Part shown: piece after piece, positions 9,072 through 19,962 of the stretch
Layout of the letters: every line of letters begins with the position of its first letter
Numbering within the stretch: position 1 is the stretch's first letter
Assembly: GCA_030148065.1 (NCBI GenBank)
Contig: JASBUC010000028.1
Coordinates: 1 to 64,000 of the forward strand
Length of the DNA stretch: 64,000 nt
DNA from: Legionellaceae bacterium
Lineage (GTDB): Bacteria; Pseudomonadota; Gammaproteobacteria; Legionellales; Legionellaceae
Direction: 5' to 3'
Translations under genes and position numbers: made by a program
The notes under the pieces: model-generated
Database searches by the model: none
The model's input: only the letters and a program-made list of their open reading frames with translations
Told to the model about the DNA's origin: nothing

Positions 9072-10325
9072 TTAAAGCGATGACTGCTGCTGATTCTTTA
9101 GAAAAAAAGTGAGGATGGCAGATAACAACAAAGATAAGGGCAAAAATGATAAGGCAATTTGGTAGTGTTCCACTGAGTACGTTCGCATACCATTTAGCAT
9201 TTGCCCGCTCCAAGTTAAATCCAGGAGTTTACCAACCAAGGGTTGAAACAAAACACCACCAAACATCACCACCATATTCACCATGGCAAACGCCGTGCCA
9301 CTTAAGTGATGTTCACAGACATCCTTGCCTAGTAAAAAGACTAAAATTTCAACAGAGCTAAAGCAGCCATACAAGAATAATAAACCAATCACAGTTAAAT
9401 GATGTAAATCAGGAAAATACAGTACCGTCGAAATAACAAGGCCTGCAAGCAAGGCGCCAACCAATATGATTAGCAACTTATTGTTTATTACTTCACACAA
9501 CCAGCCCGCAATAGGGGCCCCAATGCCCCAGCCAACAAAAATAAACGACACCGCGGTGGCCGCCTCCATTTCCGTCATCTGATGAGCTAAGACCAGATAA
9601 GATTTACCCCAAACCTCTGCAAAAACAGAAAGAGACATAAAAAGCAATGCGCCAATCAGGCCAATCAGCCAAATTTGAACGTTCGAACACACTGTCAAGG
9701 TATCACGAACAAAACCAAAGCCTGGCCGCTTCTTAACTTCTTTAACTTGTTGACGGTCGTCTTTCACAAAAGCCAACATCATAACGGTTAAAAAGACACC
9801 AAACATGACAGTAAGGTTCAAGGTGTGTTGCCAACCAAAATCTTTGACCATCATGGTAATCCCGAGTTCTCCAACCACAGCGCCCATCATACCAAGAGTG
9901 GTAACAAGTCCTGCGACCACAGGCAGATACGATCTAGGTAGCCAAACATCAGCGATTTTTAACACGCCAACAAAAGCAAAGGCAGAACCAAACCCAATTA
10001 AAAAACGGCCAAAGGCACTGACTGCATAAATAGGTGTTAGAGTAAATAACCAAGCGCCCAAAGCACAAGCACCACAAGCAACCGTCAATAAAAATCGCGC
10101 CCCCAGCCAATCCATCATAATACCAACGGGTAATTGCATGGGGGTATAAGCAAAATAATAAAAAGCGCTTAAGGTGCCAAAACCGCTGGCTGAGAGGTTG
10201 CCCAAGGCTTGTCGCAACTGAGGTTCGATGACACCTGGTACGATTCTCAAAATATACTCGTAGCAGTAAAACAATGCGCCGAGACTACAAATAAAGATGC
10301 CTCGACGAAGACTTTGATTCTTCAT
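9072..10325 (-). CDS. MFS transporter (first of a paralogous pair)
   Basis: 417 aa with 12 predicted membrane helices. It has the MFS signature between helices 2 and 3 in the form GIMMDWLGARFLL (residues about 68-80) and a helix-4 motif GRFLIGFGSAFAFVGVLKIADVWLP. The N-terminal GALFYCYEYILRIVPGVI segment is almost repeated in the next gene, so the two are paralogs. The related subfamily includes organic-acid and sugar-acid/phosphate carriers, but the substrate cannot be read from the sequence. Proximity to a malic enzyme hints at an organic acid or amino acid; this is weak inference. It lies 34 bases downstream of its paralog and is probably cotranscribed with it. Confidence 0.85.
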   Translation of the reverse strand: MKNQSLRRGIFICSLGALFYCYEYILRIVPGVIEPQLRQALGNLSASGFGTLSAFYYFAYTPMQLPVGIMMDWLGARFLLTVACGACALGAWLFTLTPIYAVSAFGRFLIGFGSAFAFVGVLKIADVWLPRSYLPVVAGLVTTLGMMGAVVGELGITMMVKDFGWQHTLNLTVMFGVFLTVMMLAFVKDDRQQVKEVKKRPGFGFVRDTLTVCSNVQIWLIGLIGALLFMSLSVFAEVWGKSYLVLAHQMTEMEAATAVSFIFVGWGIGAPIAGWLCEVINNKLLIILVGALLAGLVISTVLYFPDLHHLTVIGLLFLYGCFSSVEILVFLLGKDVCEHHLSGTAFAMVNMVVMFGGVLFQPLVGKLLDLTWSGQMLNGMRTYSVEHYQIALSFLPLSLLLSAILTFFLKNQQQSSL

Positions 10326-10359
10326 AACAACCTCTAATTCTCTGCTCTACTGCCCAACA

Positions 10360-11670
10360 CTAATGACTCTCAACAGTCTTAGCATGCGTTTCCTTCAAGA
10401 AGAACGTCATGGCAAAAGCAATGAAAATGCCAACAGGAATGACAGAAAAAGCCATGAAATAATCATGAGGTTGATAAGTGCTAACCACATCTTGGGTGGC
10501 CAGGACATGTTTGGTCAGAGAGGGATCGCGCAACTGCGCACTAAAATCTAACAAGTAACCAATCAATGGTTGTACAAACATGCCACCAAGCATAACAATC
10601 ATGTTGGTCACAGACATAGCCGTACCTGCAGCATGTCTTGGGCTAACTTCCCGGCTGTAGGCAAACACAATGGCTTGAGAGCTGTAGAATAGACCAAGCA
10701 CAAACATTAAAATAAAGAGCGTTGTGCCACTAATGTGAGGCACATAAAAGATTGCACAAGAGATGAGAAACGCACCCAAGGCACCGATTTTCATCGGCAG
10801 TACTCTTTTATGAATCTTGTCAGAAATCCATCCCATAATCGGTGCACCGCACATGAATCCTAAAAATATTAGAGAATTTGCAAAGCCTGCCATCTCATGG
10901 CTTAAACCGCGAGCATGCTCTAAATAAGGGATCCCCCAAAGTTCAGCAACCACCGTGGTCGGCAAATAAACACAGCAACCATAAACGCCATTTATCCAAA
11001 TACGGCGATTCATTAGGATGATTTTTAAGTCGTGTAATTCACGAGTTAGACCGGTGGTCTCACGCGTCTTAGGATAGCGGCTGCTTTCTTTTTTATCTTT
11101 TAGTAATAACCACAATAAGAGTGTTAAGAACAAACCAAAAATGGCCGCACCGTTTAAGGTTAACTTCCAATTGGTGTGAACCACTAAGTAGCCAAGCAGG
11201 TTGTCTCCTAACATCGCACCAACCGCCCCCAGGCCTGCGGCCAGACCAGCCACCATGGCAAGCTTGTCTTCTGGCAGCCACATAGTGGCAAGCTTTAAAA
11301 CACCAACAAAAGCAAAGGCTGAACCAAAGCCAACCATAAAACGACCGAGTACGGCAACCCAAAAAACAGTGGTTAAAGGAAATAAGAAGGTGCCGATGGT
11401 GCAAATGAGGCAGGCAAAGGTTAATAACCGTTTAGGCCCAAATTTATCCATTAATAAACCTACGGGCAGTTGCATAGGGACATAGGCGTAATAGTAAAAC
11501 GCAGACAATGCGCCATACCCACCAGCCGTGAGCATAAAATGCTCTTCAATTGGGCCTTCCATCACACTTGGGGCAATTCTTAATAAGTATTCGTAACTGT
11601 AAAATAGTGCGCCGAGTCCACATATTAGCCATGCAAATGCCGTATATTTTTTATGGTTTTTTTGAGACAA
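10360..11670 (-). CDS. MFS transporter (second of a paralogous pair)
   Basis: 436 aa with 12 membrane helices. Shared blocks with the neighbouring carrier include GALFYSYEYLLRIAPSVM, the AFYYYAYVPMQLPVGLLMDKFG loop region, and GRFMVGFGSAFAFVGVLKLATMWLP, so an ancient tandem duplication is clear. Helix 11 and the C-terminal loop are longer than in the partner. The start is an ATG at 11670 preceded by GGAGGA. It is the first gene of a likely two-gene transcript. Substrate unknown; amino acids, nucleosides and organic acids are all possible for this family in intracellular bacteria. Confidence 0.86.
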   Translation of the reverse strand: MSQKNHKKYTAFAWLICGLGALFYSYEYLLRIAPSVMEGPIEEHFMLTAGGYGALSAFYYYAYVPMQLPVGLLMDKFGPKRLLTFACLICTIGTFLFPLTTVFWVAVLGRFMVGFGSAFAFVGVLKLATMWLPEDKLAMVAGLAAGLGAVGAMLGDNLLGYLVVHTNWKLTLNGAAIFGLFLTLLLWLLLKDKKESSRYPKTRETTGLTRELHDLKIILMNRRIWINGVYGCCVYLPTTVVAELWGIPYLEHARGLSHEMAGFANSLIFLGFMCGAPIMGWISDKIHKRVLPMKIGALGAFLISCAIFYVPHISGTTLFILMFVLGLFYSSQAIVFAYSREVSPRHAAGTAMSVTNMIVMLGGMFVQPLIGYLLDFSAQLRDPSLTKHVLATQDVVSTYQPHDYFMAFSVIPVGIFIAFAMTFFLKETHAKTVESH

Positions 11671-11870
11671 AACGTCCTCCTATTGTTCCTGTTATACACC
11701 AGCAATCAACACTGAAATTTCTTAAGCAATCAACAAAATGTTCATGCCCTATGTGCGCTAACTACCTCCAAAAAACTTGATAATGCCCAATCTGAAAAAA
11801 TAAAAACCATTAGCTCGTTTAGGACAATCGGCTACTATACCCAAAGATGGCTATGTTTACCAGCTTGTTT

Positions 11871-11903
11871 GCTCCCCCCTGGGAAGCACGCCCGGGGGGG
11901 AGC
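11871..11903. terminator. Strong GC hairpin downstream of malic enzyme gene
   Basis: GCTCCCCCCTGGG (11871-11883) and CCCGGGGGGGAGC (11891-11903) form a 13-base-pair stem with one mismatch and a 7-base loop. It lies 11 bases after the malic enzyme stop on the minus strand. No clear U-tract follows on either strand, so it may stabilise the 3' end as much as terminate transcription. Confidence 0.6.
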
Positions 11904-11913
11904 TAGGTATAAT

Positions 11914-13155
11914 TTAATCGTTTTGTTGATGAATTTGACTAACGCCGCTGTCTATTGCAGCCTGTGCAACTGCATGTGAAACAGAGGCTTTTAAGCGTGG
12001 ATCAACCGGTTTTGGTAGAATATAGTCCCCACCAAAAGACCAGTCATGAAAATCAGGATAGGCTTTTCGCACTTCTTCAGGCACCGGCTCTTTTGCTAGT
12101 TCTTTAATTGCCCAAACTGCTGCAATCTGCATCGCCTGATTGATGCAAGTTGCTCGCACATCAAGCGCTCCTCTAAAGATGTATGGAAAGCACAGCACGT
12201 TGTTAACCTGATTCGGAAAATCACTGCGCCCAGTTGCCATAATCAAATCTTGTCGAGTTTGGTGAGCAACGGAAGGAAGAATTTCAGGATCTGGGTTCGA
12301 CAATGCAAAGACAACTGGTCGCTTTGCCATTTTATTGAGTAAGTCAGGGGTCAGTAAATCAGCTTGTGCCACCCCAATGAACACATCTGCATTAACAAGC
12401 GCATCCTCAAGGGTTCTATCTTTGGTTGTGCGAGAAAAAGCAAATTTATAGGTATTTAAATCTTGTCGCTCACTGTGGACCACACCCCGACTGTCAACCA
12501 GGGTAATGTTGCGTTTTTTAGCACCCAAAGCAACGAGCAGTCTCATCGATGCAATGCCAGCAGCCCCCGCACCAACACACACAATCTTTGCGTCTTCCAA
12601 ACGTTTTTCTTGCAGCTCAAGCGCATTTAATAAGCCCGCAGCCACAATAATCGCTGTTCCGTGTTGATCATCATGAAAGACAGGAATGTTTAATTGCTCA
12701 ATTAAGGCTGCTTCTATCTCAAAGCACTCAGGCGCTTTAATATCTTCCAAATTGATCCCACCAAAAGTTGGTGAAATCTTAACCGCTGTGTCAATAAAAG
12801 CCTGAGAATTATCCGCATTAATTTCAATGTCAAAGACATCAATGTCCGCAAACCGCTTAAATAAGACGCCTTTGCCTTCCATCACCGGCTTGCTTGCCAG
12901 TGCACCCACATTGCCAAGACCCAACACCGCCGTGCCATCGGTTAAAACACCAACCAAATTACCTTTAGAAGTGTACTTATAGGCATTGTTTGGCTCTTTT
13001 TCAATCATTCGCACGGGCTCTGCCACCCCAGGGGTATAGGCCAATGATAAGTCTTTTTGGCTCTCAGTCGACTTCGTAATTGCCGTTTCTATTTTTCCAG
13101 GTCTTGGATTTTCGTGATAATCCAATGCTTCTTGTTTAAACGTATTCTTTGCCAA
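11914..13155 (-). CDS. Malic enzyme, short form without phosphotransacetylase domain
   Basis: 413 aa. It oxidatively decarboxylates malate to pyruvate with NAD(P). Visible parts are the N-terminal malic domain ([14 protein letters not shown] with the catalytic Tyr, then [32 protein letters not shown]), the metal-binding segment [23 protein letters not shown], and the Rossmann motif [17 protein letters not shown]. The protein stops after this unit, unlike E. coli MaeB, which carries a C-terminal phosphotransacetylase-like domain. Such a short form is common in Legionellales. It is likely anaplerotic or gluconeogenic, since these bacteria often feed on amino acids. A terminator separates it from rpmE upstream. 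Confidence 0.93.
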   Translation of the reverse strand: MAKNTFKQEALDYHENPRPGKIETAITKSTESQKDLSLAYTPGVAEPVRMIEKEPNNAYKYTSKGNLVGVLTDGTAVLGLGNVGALASKPVMEGKGVLFKRFADIDVFDIEINADNSQAFIDTAVKISPTFGGINLEDIKAPECFEIEAALIEQLNIPVFHDDQHGTAIIVAAGLLNALELQEKRLEDAKIVCVGAGAAGIASMRLLVALGAKKRNITLVDSRGVVHSERQDLNTYKFAFSRTTKDRTLEDALVNADVFIGVAQADLLTPDLLNKMAKRPVVFALSNPDPEILPSVAHQTRQDLIMATGRSDFPNQVNNVLCFPYIFRGALDVRATCINQAMQIAAVWAIKELAKEPVPEEVRKAYPDFHDWSFGGDYILPKPVDPRLKASVSHAVAQAAIDSGVSQIHQQND

Positions 13156-13162
13156 AATGACC

Positions 13163-13196
13163 CCCTTAATAAATAAAAAAGGCGCTAATTAGCGCC
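13163..13196 (-). terminator. Rho-independent terminator after rpmE
   Basis: On the minus strand the perfect palindrome GGCGCTAATTAGCGCC (13196-13181) is followed directly by TTTTTTATTTATT. This is a canonical intrinsic terminator 56 bases after the rpmE stop and just upstream of the malic enzyme start, so those two genes are probably transcribed separately. Confidence 0.85.
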
Positions 13197-13251
13197 TGAT
13201 AATATAAATTTAAGACCTAAGCTCAAAGCATGGTGTATTACTTACACCGGC

Positions 13252-13491
13252 TTAAGCTTGTTCCTCTTTCTGGCCTTCATTATTATCTTGTTTCATCCCA
13301 TATCGGCGACGGAATCGCTCAACCTGACCGGCTGTATCAACTAATCTCTGCTTGCCGGTATAGAAGGGATGACAGTTTGCGCAAATCTCTACTTGCAGAT
13401 CTTCACATAAAGTAGAACCTGTCTGAAAGGTATTTCCACACGCACAACTTACCGTAATTGTCTCATATTTAGGATGAATGCCTTGTTTCAT
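13252..13491 (-). CDS. rpmE: Ribosomal protein L31 (zinc-binding form)
   Basis: 79 aa. It begins [22 protein letters not shown], the L31 start, and holds the cysteines of the zinc-containing C+ form (CACG and [12 protein letters not shown]), followed by [25 protein letters not shown]. The family normally ends about there; the extra tail ([13 protein letters not shown]) is hydrophilic. L31 forms an intersubunit bridge on the 50S subunit. It is monocistronic with its own terminator. Confidence is very high. Confidence 0.96.
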   Translation of the reverse strand: MKQGIHPKYETITVSCACGNTFQTGSTLCEDLQVEICANCHPFYTGKQRLVDTAGQVERFRRRYGMKQDNNEGQKEEQA

Positions 13492-13662
13492 TTCAACTTC
13501 TCTCTAGTTTGTGCCAAACATCAAGCACAAAAAAACATTAAACTGGGTAAATATCCAAGAAATCAGGGGAAAACTACAAAAATAACCCCTTATAATCTAT
13601 CTAGGATACAAAGATTGATGAATGATACAGAAAGCGTGCTTTTGAATCAAGCAAAAGCCGCA

Positions 13663-15705
<2,043 letters not shown>

Positions 15706-15817
15706 TTATACCCCAAATCCTTGAGAATGCATGTATTTCCAATTATTTGGTAATAATTGATAAAAATCATCGGTTTTTTCTGCTTCATTCTTTCTTTTTT
15801 TGTTCTATCTTGTCATA

Positions 15818-16738
15818 ATGGGCGACTTGTGTACGATGTGTGTTTTTATTGTGATATTGGCCGCCCTATTAAAATCGCTTGTTATTGTCCTAACCATTTT
15901 TCACACGGGTTGGTTAATCTTAAAGGCTAGAAAATCAAAGACCGTTCTCTCATTTGCAAACAAAGTAAAACTTGTTTTTACTGGCATCATTGCCTTTCTA
16001 GCTGACACTGTTGGCATGGGAAGTTTTGCTGTTAACATCGCACTTGCTAAGGGGCTTCGACTCTTACCCACCGCTTCTTTGCCAGGCTTTGTAAACGCAG
16101 CCCAAGTTCTACCAGGCACCATTCTTGCTATTTTCTACATAAAGCTGGTTAACGTCTCTTTAGTGACCTTAATGACGCTCACCCTGGCTGCCACCCTTGG
16201 CGGTATACTGGGCGCCCTATTTATTAGTAAATTAAACACCACGCTTTTGAAAAAAATCATGTGTCTTTGTTTTATTGGCATGATTTTCTTATTACTGGCC
16301 ACCGAAATGGGGCTCACCAATATTGGCGGCAACAGCTTGGAGTTAACCGGTGTTAAATTGTTAATTACTGCCTTTTTTATGATGATTGCCGGAGCGCTAA
16401 GTGCTGCCTGTGTAGGGCTCTATGCAACCAGCCAAGCCATTCTGTTTCTAGCCGGCATGCCGCCTATTGCCGCCTTTCCCATCATGACGGCCGCCGGTGC
16501 CTTACAGCAACCTATGATTGCCATAACCTTTCTTGCCAAAGGCAGAGTGCCGGTGAAAGAAACCTTGATGGTTACCCTCTTTGGCTTAATGGGCATCGTG
16601 ATTGGCGTCCCTTTAATTACCAGTGTTTCTTCGAAGATGTTGCACCTTTTACTAGTGTTTATTCTTGGCTACAACGTCGTGTCAATTTTTCTAAGCATGA
16701 TGACACCAGTAAAGACTGAACAAGCAGCCTTGAATTAG
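15818..16738 (+). CDS. TauE/SafE-like membrane permease
   Basis: About 306 aa. The start is uncertain: ATGs lie at 15818 and 15836 and an in-frame TTG at 15800; none has a good ribosome binding site. It has eight or nine hydrophobic helices with two repeated halves, the first containing GIIAFLADTVGMGSFAVNIALAKGL and the second GALSAACVGLYATSQAILFLAGMPPIAAFPIMTAAGALQQP. This matches the TauE/SafE (DUF81) family of putative sulfite or organosulfonate exporters. The substrate is not known. It is divergent from fadH and convergent with the ABC ATPase gene, so no operon partner helps. Confidence 0.82.
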   Translation: MGDLCTMCVFIVILAALLKSLVIVLTIFHTGWLILKARKSKTVLSFANKVKLVFTGIIAFLADTVGMGSFAVNIALAKGLRLLPTASLPGFVNAAQVLPGTILAIFYIKLVNVSLVTLMTLTLAATLGGILGALFISKLNTTLLKKIMCLCFIGMIFLLLATEMGLTNIGGNSLELTGVKLLITAFFMMIAGALSAACVGLYATSQAILFLAGMPPIAAFPIMTAAGALQQPMIAITFLAKGRVPVKETLMVTLFGLMGIVIGVPLITSVSSKMLHLLLVFILGYNVVSIFLSMMTPVKTEQAALN

Positions 16739-16786
16739 CGCTGATACTCGTCATACCTTTTTGTGTCGATAAAAAGTCCAATGAAC

Positions 16787-18082
16787 TTAATCTGGATCTT
16801 CTAGGCTTAAAATGCCGGTGTTAACGTCATAGGCAAAGATTTCTGCGTATCGTCCCCAGTCAATGACCGTCTTTAGCACGCGCTCTGCTTCTTTTTCACT
16901 TAAGTAATCTTCGAGCTTTGATAAAAAACGCTCTTCTGACGCTCGGTGATCGCGTTTGTCATCTAAGGTCGTGCGAATTAAACGCACCAATGGTACTTTT
17001 TCAAGCAAACACTCTGCAAAAAGTTGCTTACGAGGTTGCATGTCGGCTGCAGCAAACTCTCGCCCTTTGGCACTTAAACGAATGTCCCCTTCATGAACTT
17101 TAGCCAATCCCAAAATCTCGAGTGTTTCTGTTAAGGGGAAGAGATCATCAATGTTCATGGTTAACTCATCAGCAAGCTTCGGTAAGTCAATCAACACATC
17201 AAACTCAGTCATGGTTTCAATGAGGCCAGTAAGCTCTGCTGGCAACACATCAGGTAGACGATAGCCAATGCCAATTTGAAACTCTCTCATTCGTCGTCTG
17301 GCGCGTTCTTTCGGGCCTGTGGTCATCAGGGTGTAGACCTTATCAACCACTTCTCCAAAGGCTTTTGAATGCACATTACGTGGCTGGCTAATACCAACTT
17401 TCAACTCCGCTTGAATGTAGCCTGGATCACTGCCAAAAATAATGATTCTATCTGCCAGCATAGCCGCTTCTTCAATGTTATGAGTGACCAGTAAAATCCC
17501 ATTGGTGTTGGTTTTTTTTGACTGCCAAAGCTCTAGCAAATCTGACTTTAAGTTTTCAGCCGTTAACACGTCCAGTGCTGAAAAAGGCTCATCCATTAAC
17601 AGTAGATCTGGGTTAATCACCAAAGCCCTTGCAAAGCCAACCCGTTGTCGCATGCCACCTGAGAGCTCTTTGGGATAAGCAGACTCAAACCCATCGAGTC
17701 CAATGATGTCAATGGCATGAATTGCTCGTGTTCGTCGCTCTTCTCGACTCACCCCTGTTGCTTCAAGACCCAACTCCACGTTCTCTAACACCGTCAACCA
17801 TGGCATTAAGGCAAAGGATTGAAAAACCATGCCAATACCACCCACTGGGCCTTGGACCGGGCGGTTGCGATAGAGCACCTCTCCTTTTGAAGGGGCAATG
17901 AGTCCTGCAATAATTCGAAGTAACGTCGACTTACCTGAGCCTGACTTTCCAAGCAAGGCAACAATTTCACCTTCCTTCATCGAAAAATTAACGTCTTCTA
18001 ATACTAATAAATCCTGCTGCTCTGCCTTTTTAAAGGATTTACTCAAGGATTTAATGGTAATAATATCACTCGCGCTCATCAT
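16787..18082 (-). CDS. NitT/TauT-family ABC transporter ATP-binding protein with C-terminal AAA-associated domain
   Basis: 431 aa. The ABC domain (about residues 1-260) shows Walker [14 protein letters not shown]-loop VFQSFALMPWL, signature LSGGMRQRVGFARAL and Walker B LLLMDEPFSALD. This subfamily normally serves nitrate, sulfonate or taurine import. Residues about 280-431 form a winged-helix-like extension, typical of the AAA-associated C-terminal domain found on such ATPases, and may have a regulatory role. It follows the permease gene by 7 bases, so the two are cotranscribed. No periplasmic binding-protein gene is nearby. Substrate unknown. Confidence 0.92.
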   Translation of the reverse strand: MMSASDIITIKSLSKSFKKAEQQDLLVLEDVNFSMKEGEIVALLGKSGSGKSTLLRIIAGLIAPSKGEVLYRNRPVQGPVGGIGMVFQSFALMPWLTVLENVELGLEATGVSREERRTRAIHAIDIIGLDGFESAYPKELSGGMRQRVGFARALVINPDLLLMDEPFSALDVLTAENLKSDLLELWQSKKTNTNGILLVTHNIEEAAMLADRIIIFGSDPGYIQAELKVGISQPRNVHSKAFGEVVDKVYTLMTTGPKERARRRMREFQIGIGYRLPDVLPAELTGLIETMTEFDVLIDLPKLADELTMNIDDLFPLTETLEILGLAKVHEGDIRLSAKGREFAAADMQPRKQLFAECLLEKVPLVRLIRTTLDDKRDHRASEERFLSKLEDYLSEKEAERVLKTVIDWGRYAEIFAYDVNTGILSLEDPD

Positions 18083-18089
18083 TAAAATC

Positions 18090-19823
18090 TCAATTTAAGT
18101 TATAACGACTCTCTGCAAGCCTGTATAAAGGTCGCCACAAAAGTTGATTAAAAGCCAAGACAAAAAGGCACATCATACTGGTACCTAAAGCAATCTTGGG
18201 AAAGTCTCCGGCATTGGTGTACTGATGAATGTAGGCGCCAAGCCCAATGGCCTTTACGGTGGTCGGGCCCCAGCTCACCCATTCTGCCACAATACTTGCA
18301 TTCCAAGCACCGCCTGCAGCCGTGACCACTCCTGTTATGTAGTAAGGAAAAATAGCCGGTAGAGCCAATCGTTTCCACCATAGCCAGCCTTTAAGCTGTA
18401 AATTACTTGCCGCTAAATTAAGCTCTCTTGGAATGTTCATCGCACCGGCAATCACATTAAATAAAATGTACCATTGAGTGCCTAAAATCATCAAAGGGGT
18501 TAACCATATTTCTGTGTTTAGTTGATAGGTTACAATGGCAATGACAACCACTGGGTAAATAAGGTTGGCAGGAAAGGCTGCTAAAATTTGAATGACTGGT
18601 TGTAAGCATTTGGCAAGCTTGACTCGTTTGCCAATATAGACCCCTATAGGGATCCAGACCACTGAGCTAATGACAATGCAAACAACCACACGGATACTGG
18701 TCACCATTCCTAGAAAAAGCACATAACCAACTTCCCGCCAGCTTACTTCGGCTAAGATAAAGTGCATTAACCAGGCGCCTGAGCACAGCACAAAAAACCC
18801 AAGTAAGGCATTCCAAAGATAATTAAGCCGCTTTTCCCAGCTGTAATTGATCTCTCGCAAACGACGAATTTTTCGCTTACGAAAAACTCTGGCATTGATA
18901 AACAAATCAGTCAATCGAGAGACGCCCTCTCCCAAAGCTTTTACGATGTTTGCTCGCACTAATAGGTTTACAAACCAAGAACTGTATGGGGTCTCCGTTG
19001 GAAAGTCTTCAATTTTAAATTTCTCTGACCAAGCCAGTAGCGGGCGAAACAGTAATTGGTCATAGAGTACTATCACAATAAGCATGCCAAGAATAGCAAA
19101 GAGCACGGCCTCAGTATTAGCTTGCTCAATCGCAACGGCGATGTATGAGCCAACCCCAGGCAAACGAATGTCTTGATTCGAAACAGAAATGGCCTCTGAT
19201 AACACCACAAAAAACCAGCTCGCTGACATCGACATCATCATGTTCCATAAGAGCGGCGAGAGTGAGAAAGGGACCTCGACTTTCCAAAAGCGTTGCCAGC
19301 TCGATAATTGAAACATGTGTGAGGCCTCTAGCAACTCGTGGGGAAGCGTTTTTAAAGATTGATAAAAGGCCAGCGCCATATTCCAGGCTTGTGCGGTAAA
19401 AATGGCAAAGATGGAGGCGCACTCAGGACCAAGCAAACTGTTTGGAAACAGTTTGATAAAGCCAACCACGGTAATGGATAAAAAGCTTAATACTGGCACT
19501 GATTGCAAAACATCGATGGCTGGAATGATGAGCTTTTCCGCCTGCCGAGACTTTGCCGCTAAGGTGCCAAAGATAAACGTAAACAGTGACGAGAAAATAA
19601 GCGCTATAAACATGCGAAACACTGTTCTAAGCGCATAGGAAGGCAACGCACTTGGCTCTAGTGAAATTTTAATTGGCTCGCCGAGATGATAAGGGGAGGA
19701 CATTTGCTGGCCGGCCCAAGCAAGCAAAAAGATAAGACCAACAATGACAATTAGGGCAAATAGATCCCAAAGACCAACGCTTCGTTTGCTATCGTTCTGA
19801 TAAGAAAAATAATTACGCTTCAC
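18090..19823 (-). CDS. Fused double ABC permease, NitT/TauT type
   Basis: 577 aa with two tandem permease units of six or so helices each. The first holds the EAA-loop-like LPHELLEASHMFQLSSWQRFWKVEVPFSL-type segment (around residues 170-200). The second holds MNIPRELNLAASNLQLKGWLWWKRLALPAIFPYYI (around 470-505). The segments are joined by a charged linker near residue 320. Such fusions would form a complete transmembrane channel in a single chain. It is paired with the ATPase 7 bases downstream and preceded at 140 bases by an LbtU-like porin gene on the same strand, which suggests one uptake route across both membranes. Homologous fused permeases occur in Legionella. Substrate unknown. Confidence 0.9.
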   Translation of the reverse strand: MKRNYFSYQNDSKRSVGLWDLFALIVIVGLIFLLAWAGQQMSSPYHLGEPIKISLEPSALPSYALRTVFRMFIALIFSSLFTFIFGTLAAKSRQAEKLIIPAIDVLQSVPVLSFLSITVVGFIKLFPNSLLGPECASIFAIFTAQAWNMALAFYQSLKTLPHELLEASHMFQLSSWQRFWKVEVPFSLSPLLWNMMMSMSASWFFVVLSEAISVSNQDIRLPGVGSYIAVAIEQANTEAVLFAILGMLIVIVLYDQLLFRPLLAWSEKFKIEDFPTETPYSSWFVNLLVRANIVKALGEGVSRLTDLFINARVFRKRKIRRLREINYSWEKRLNYLWNALLGFFVLCSGAWLMHFILAEVSWREVGYVLFLGMVTSIRVVVCIVISSVVWIPIGVYIGKRVKLAKCLQPVIQILAAFPANLIYPVVVIAIVTYQLNTEIWLTPLMILGTQWYILFNVIAGAMNIPRELNLAASNLQLKGWLWWKRLALPAIFPYYITGVVTAAGGAWNASIVAEWVSWGPTTVKAIGLGAYIHQYTNAGDFPKIALGTSMMCLFVLAFNQLLWRPLYRLAESRYNLN

Positions 19824-19962
19824 TTATTCCCCCCACCAGAGCGTTTAAGAGAGGAACTATACCAAAATAGAGACAGAAAAGCGATGAAGAGATTAATTCT
19901 GCTTGTTAAATGGCGGGTTAAGACCGGAGAATTCTCCAGCCTTAACAAAACGACATGATGGC

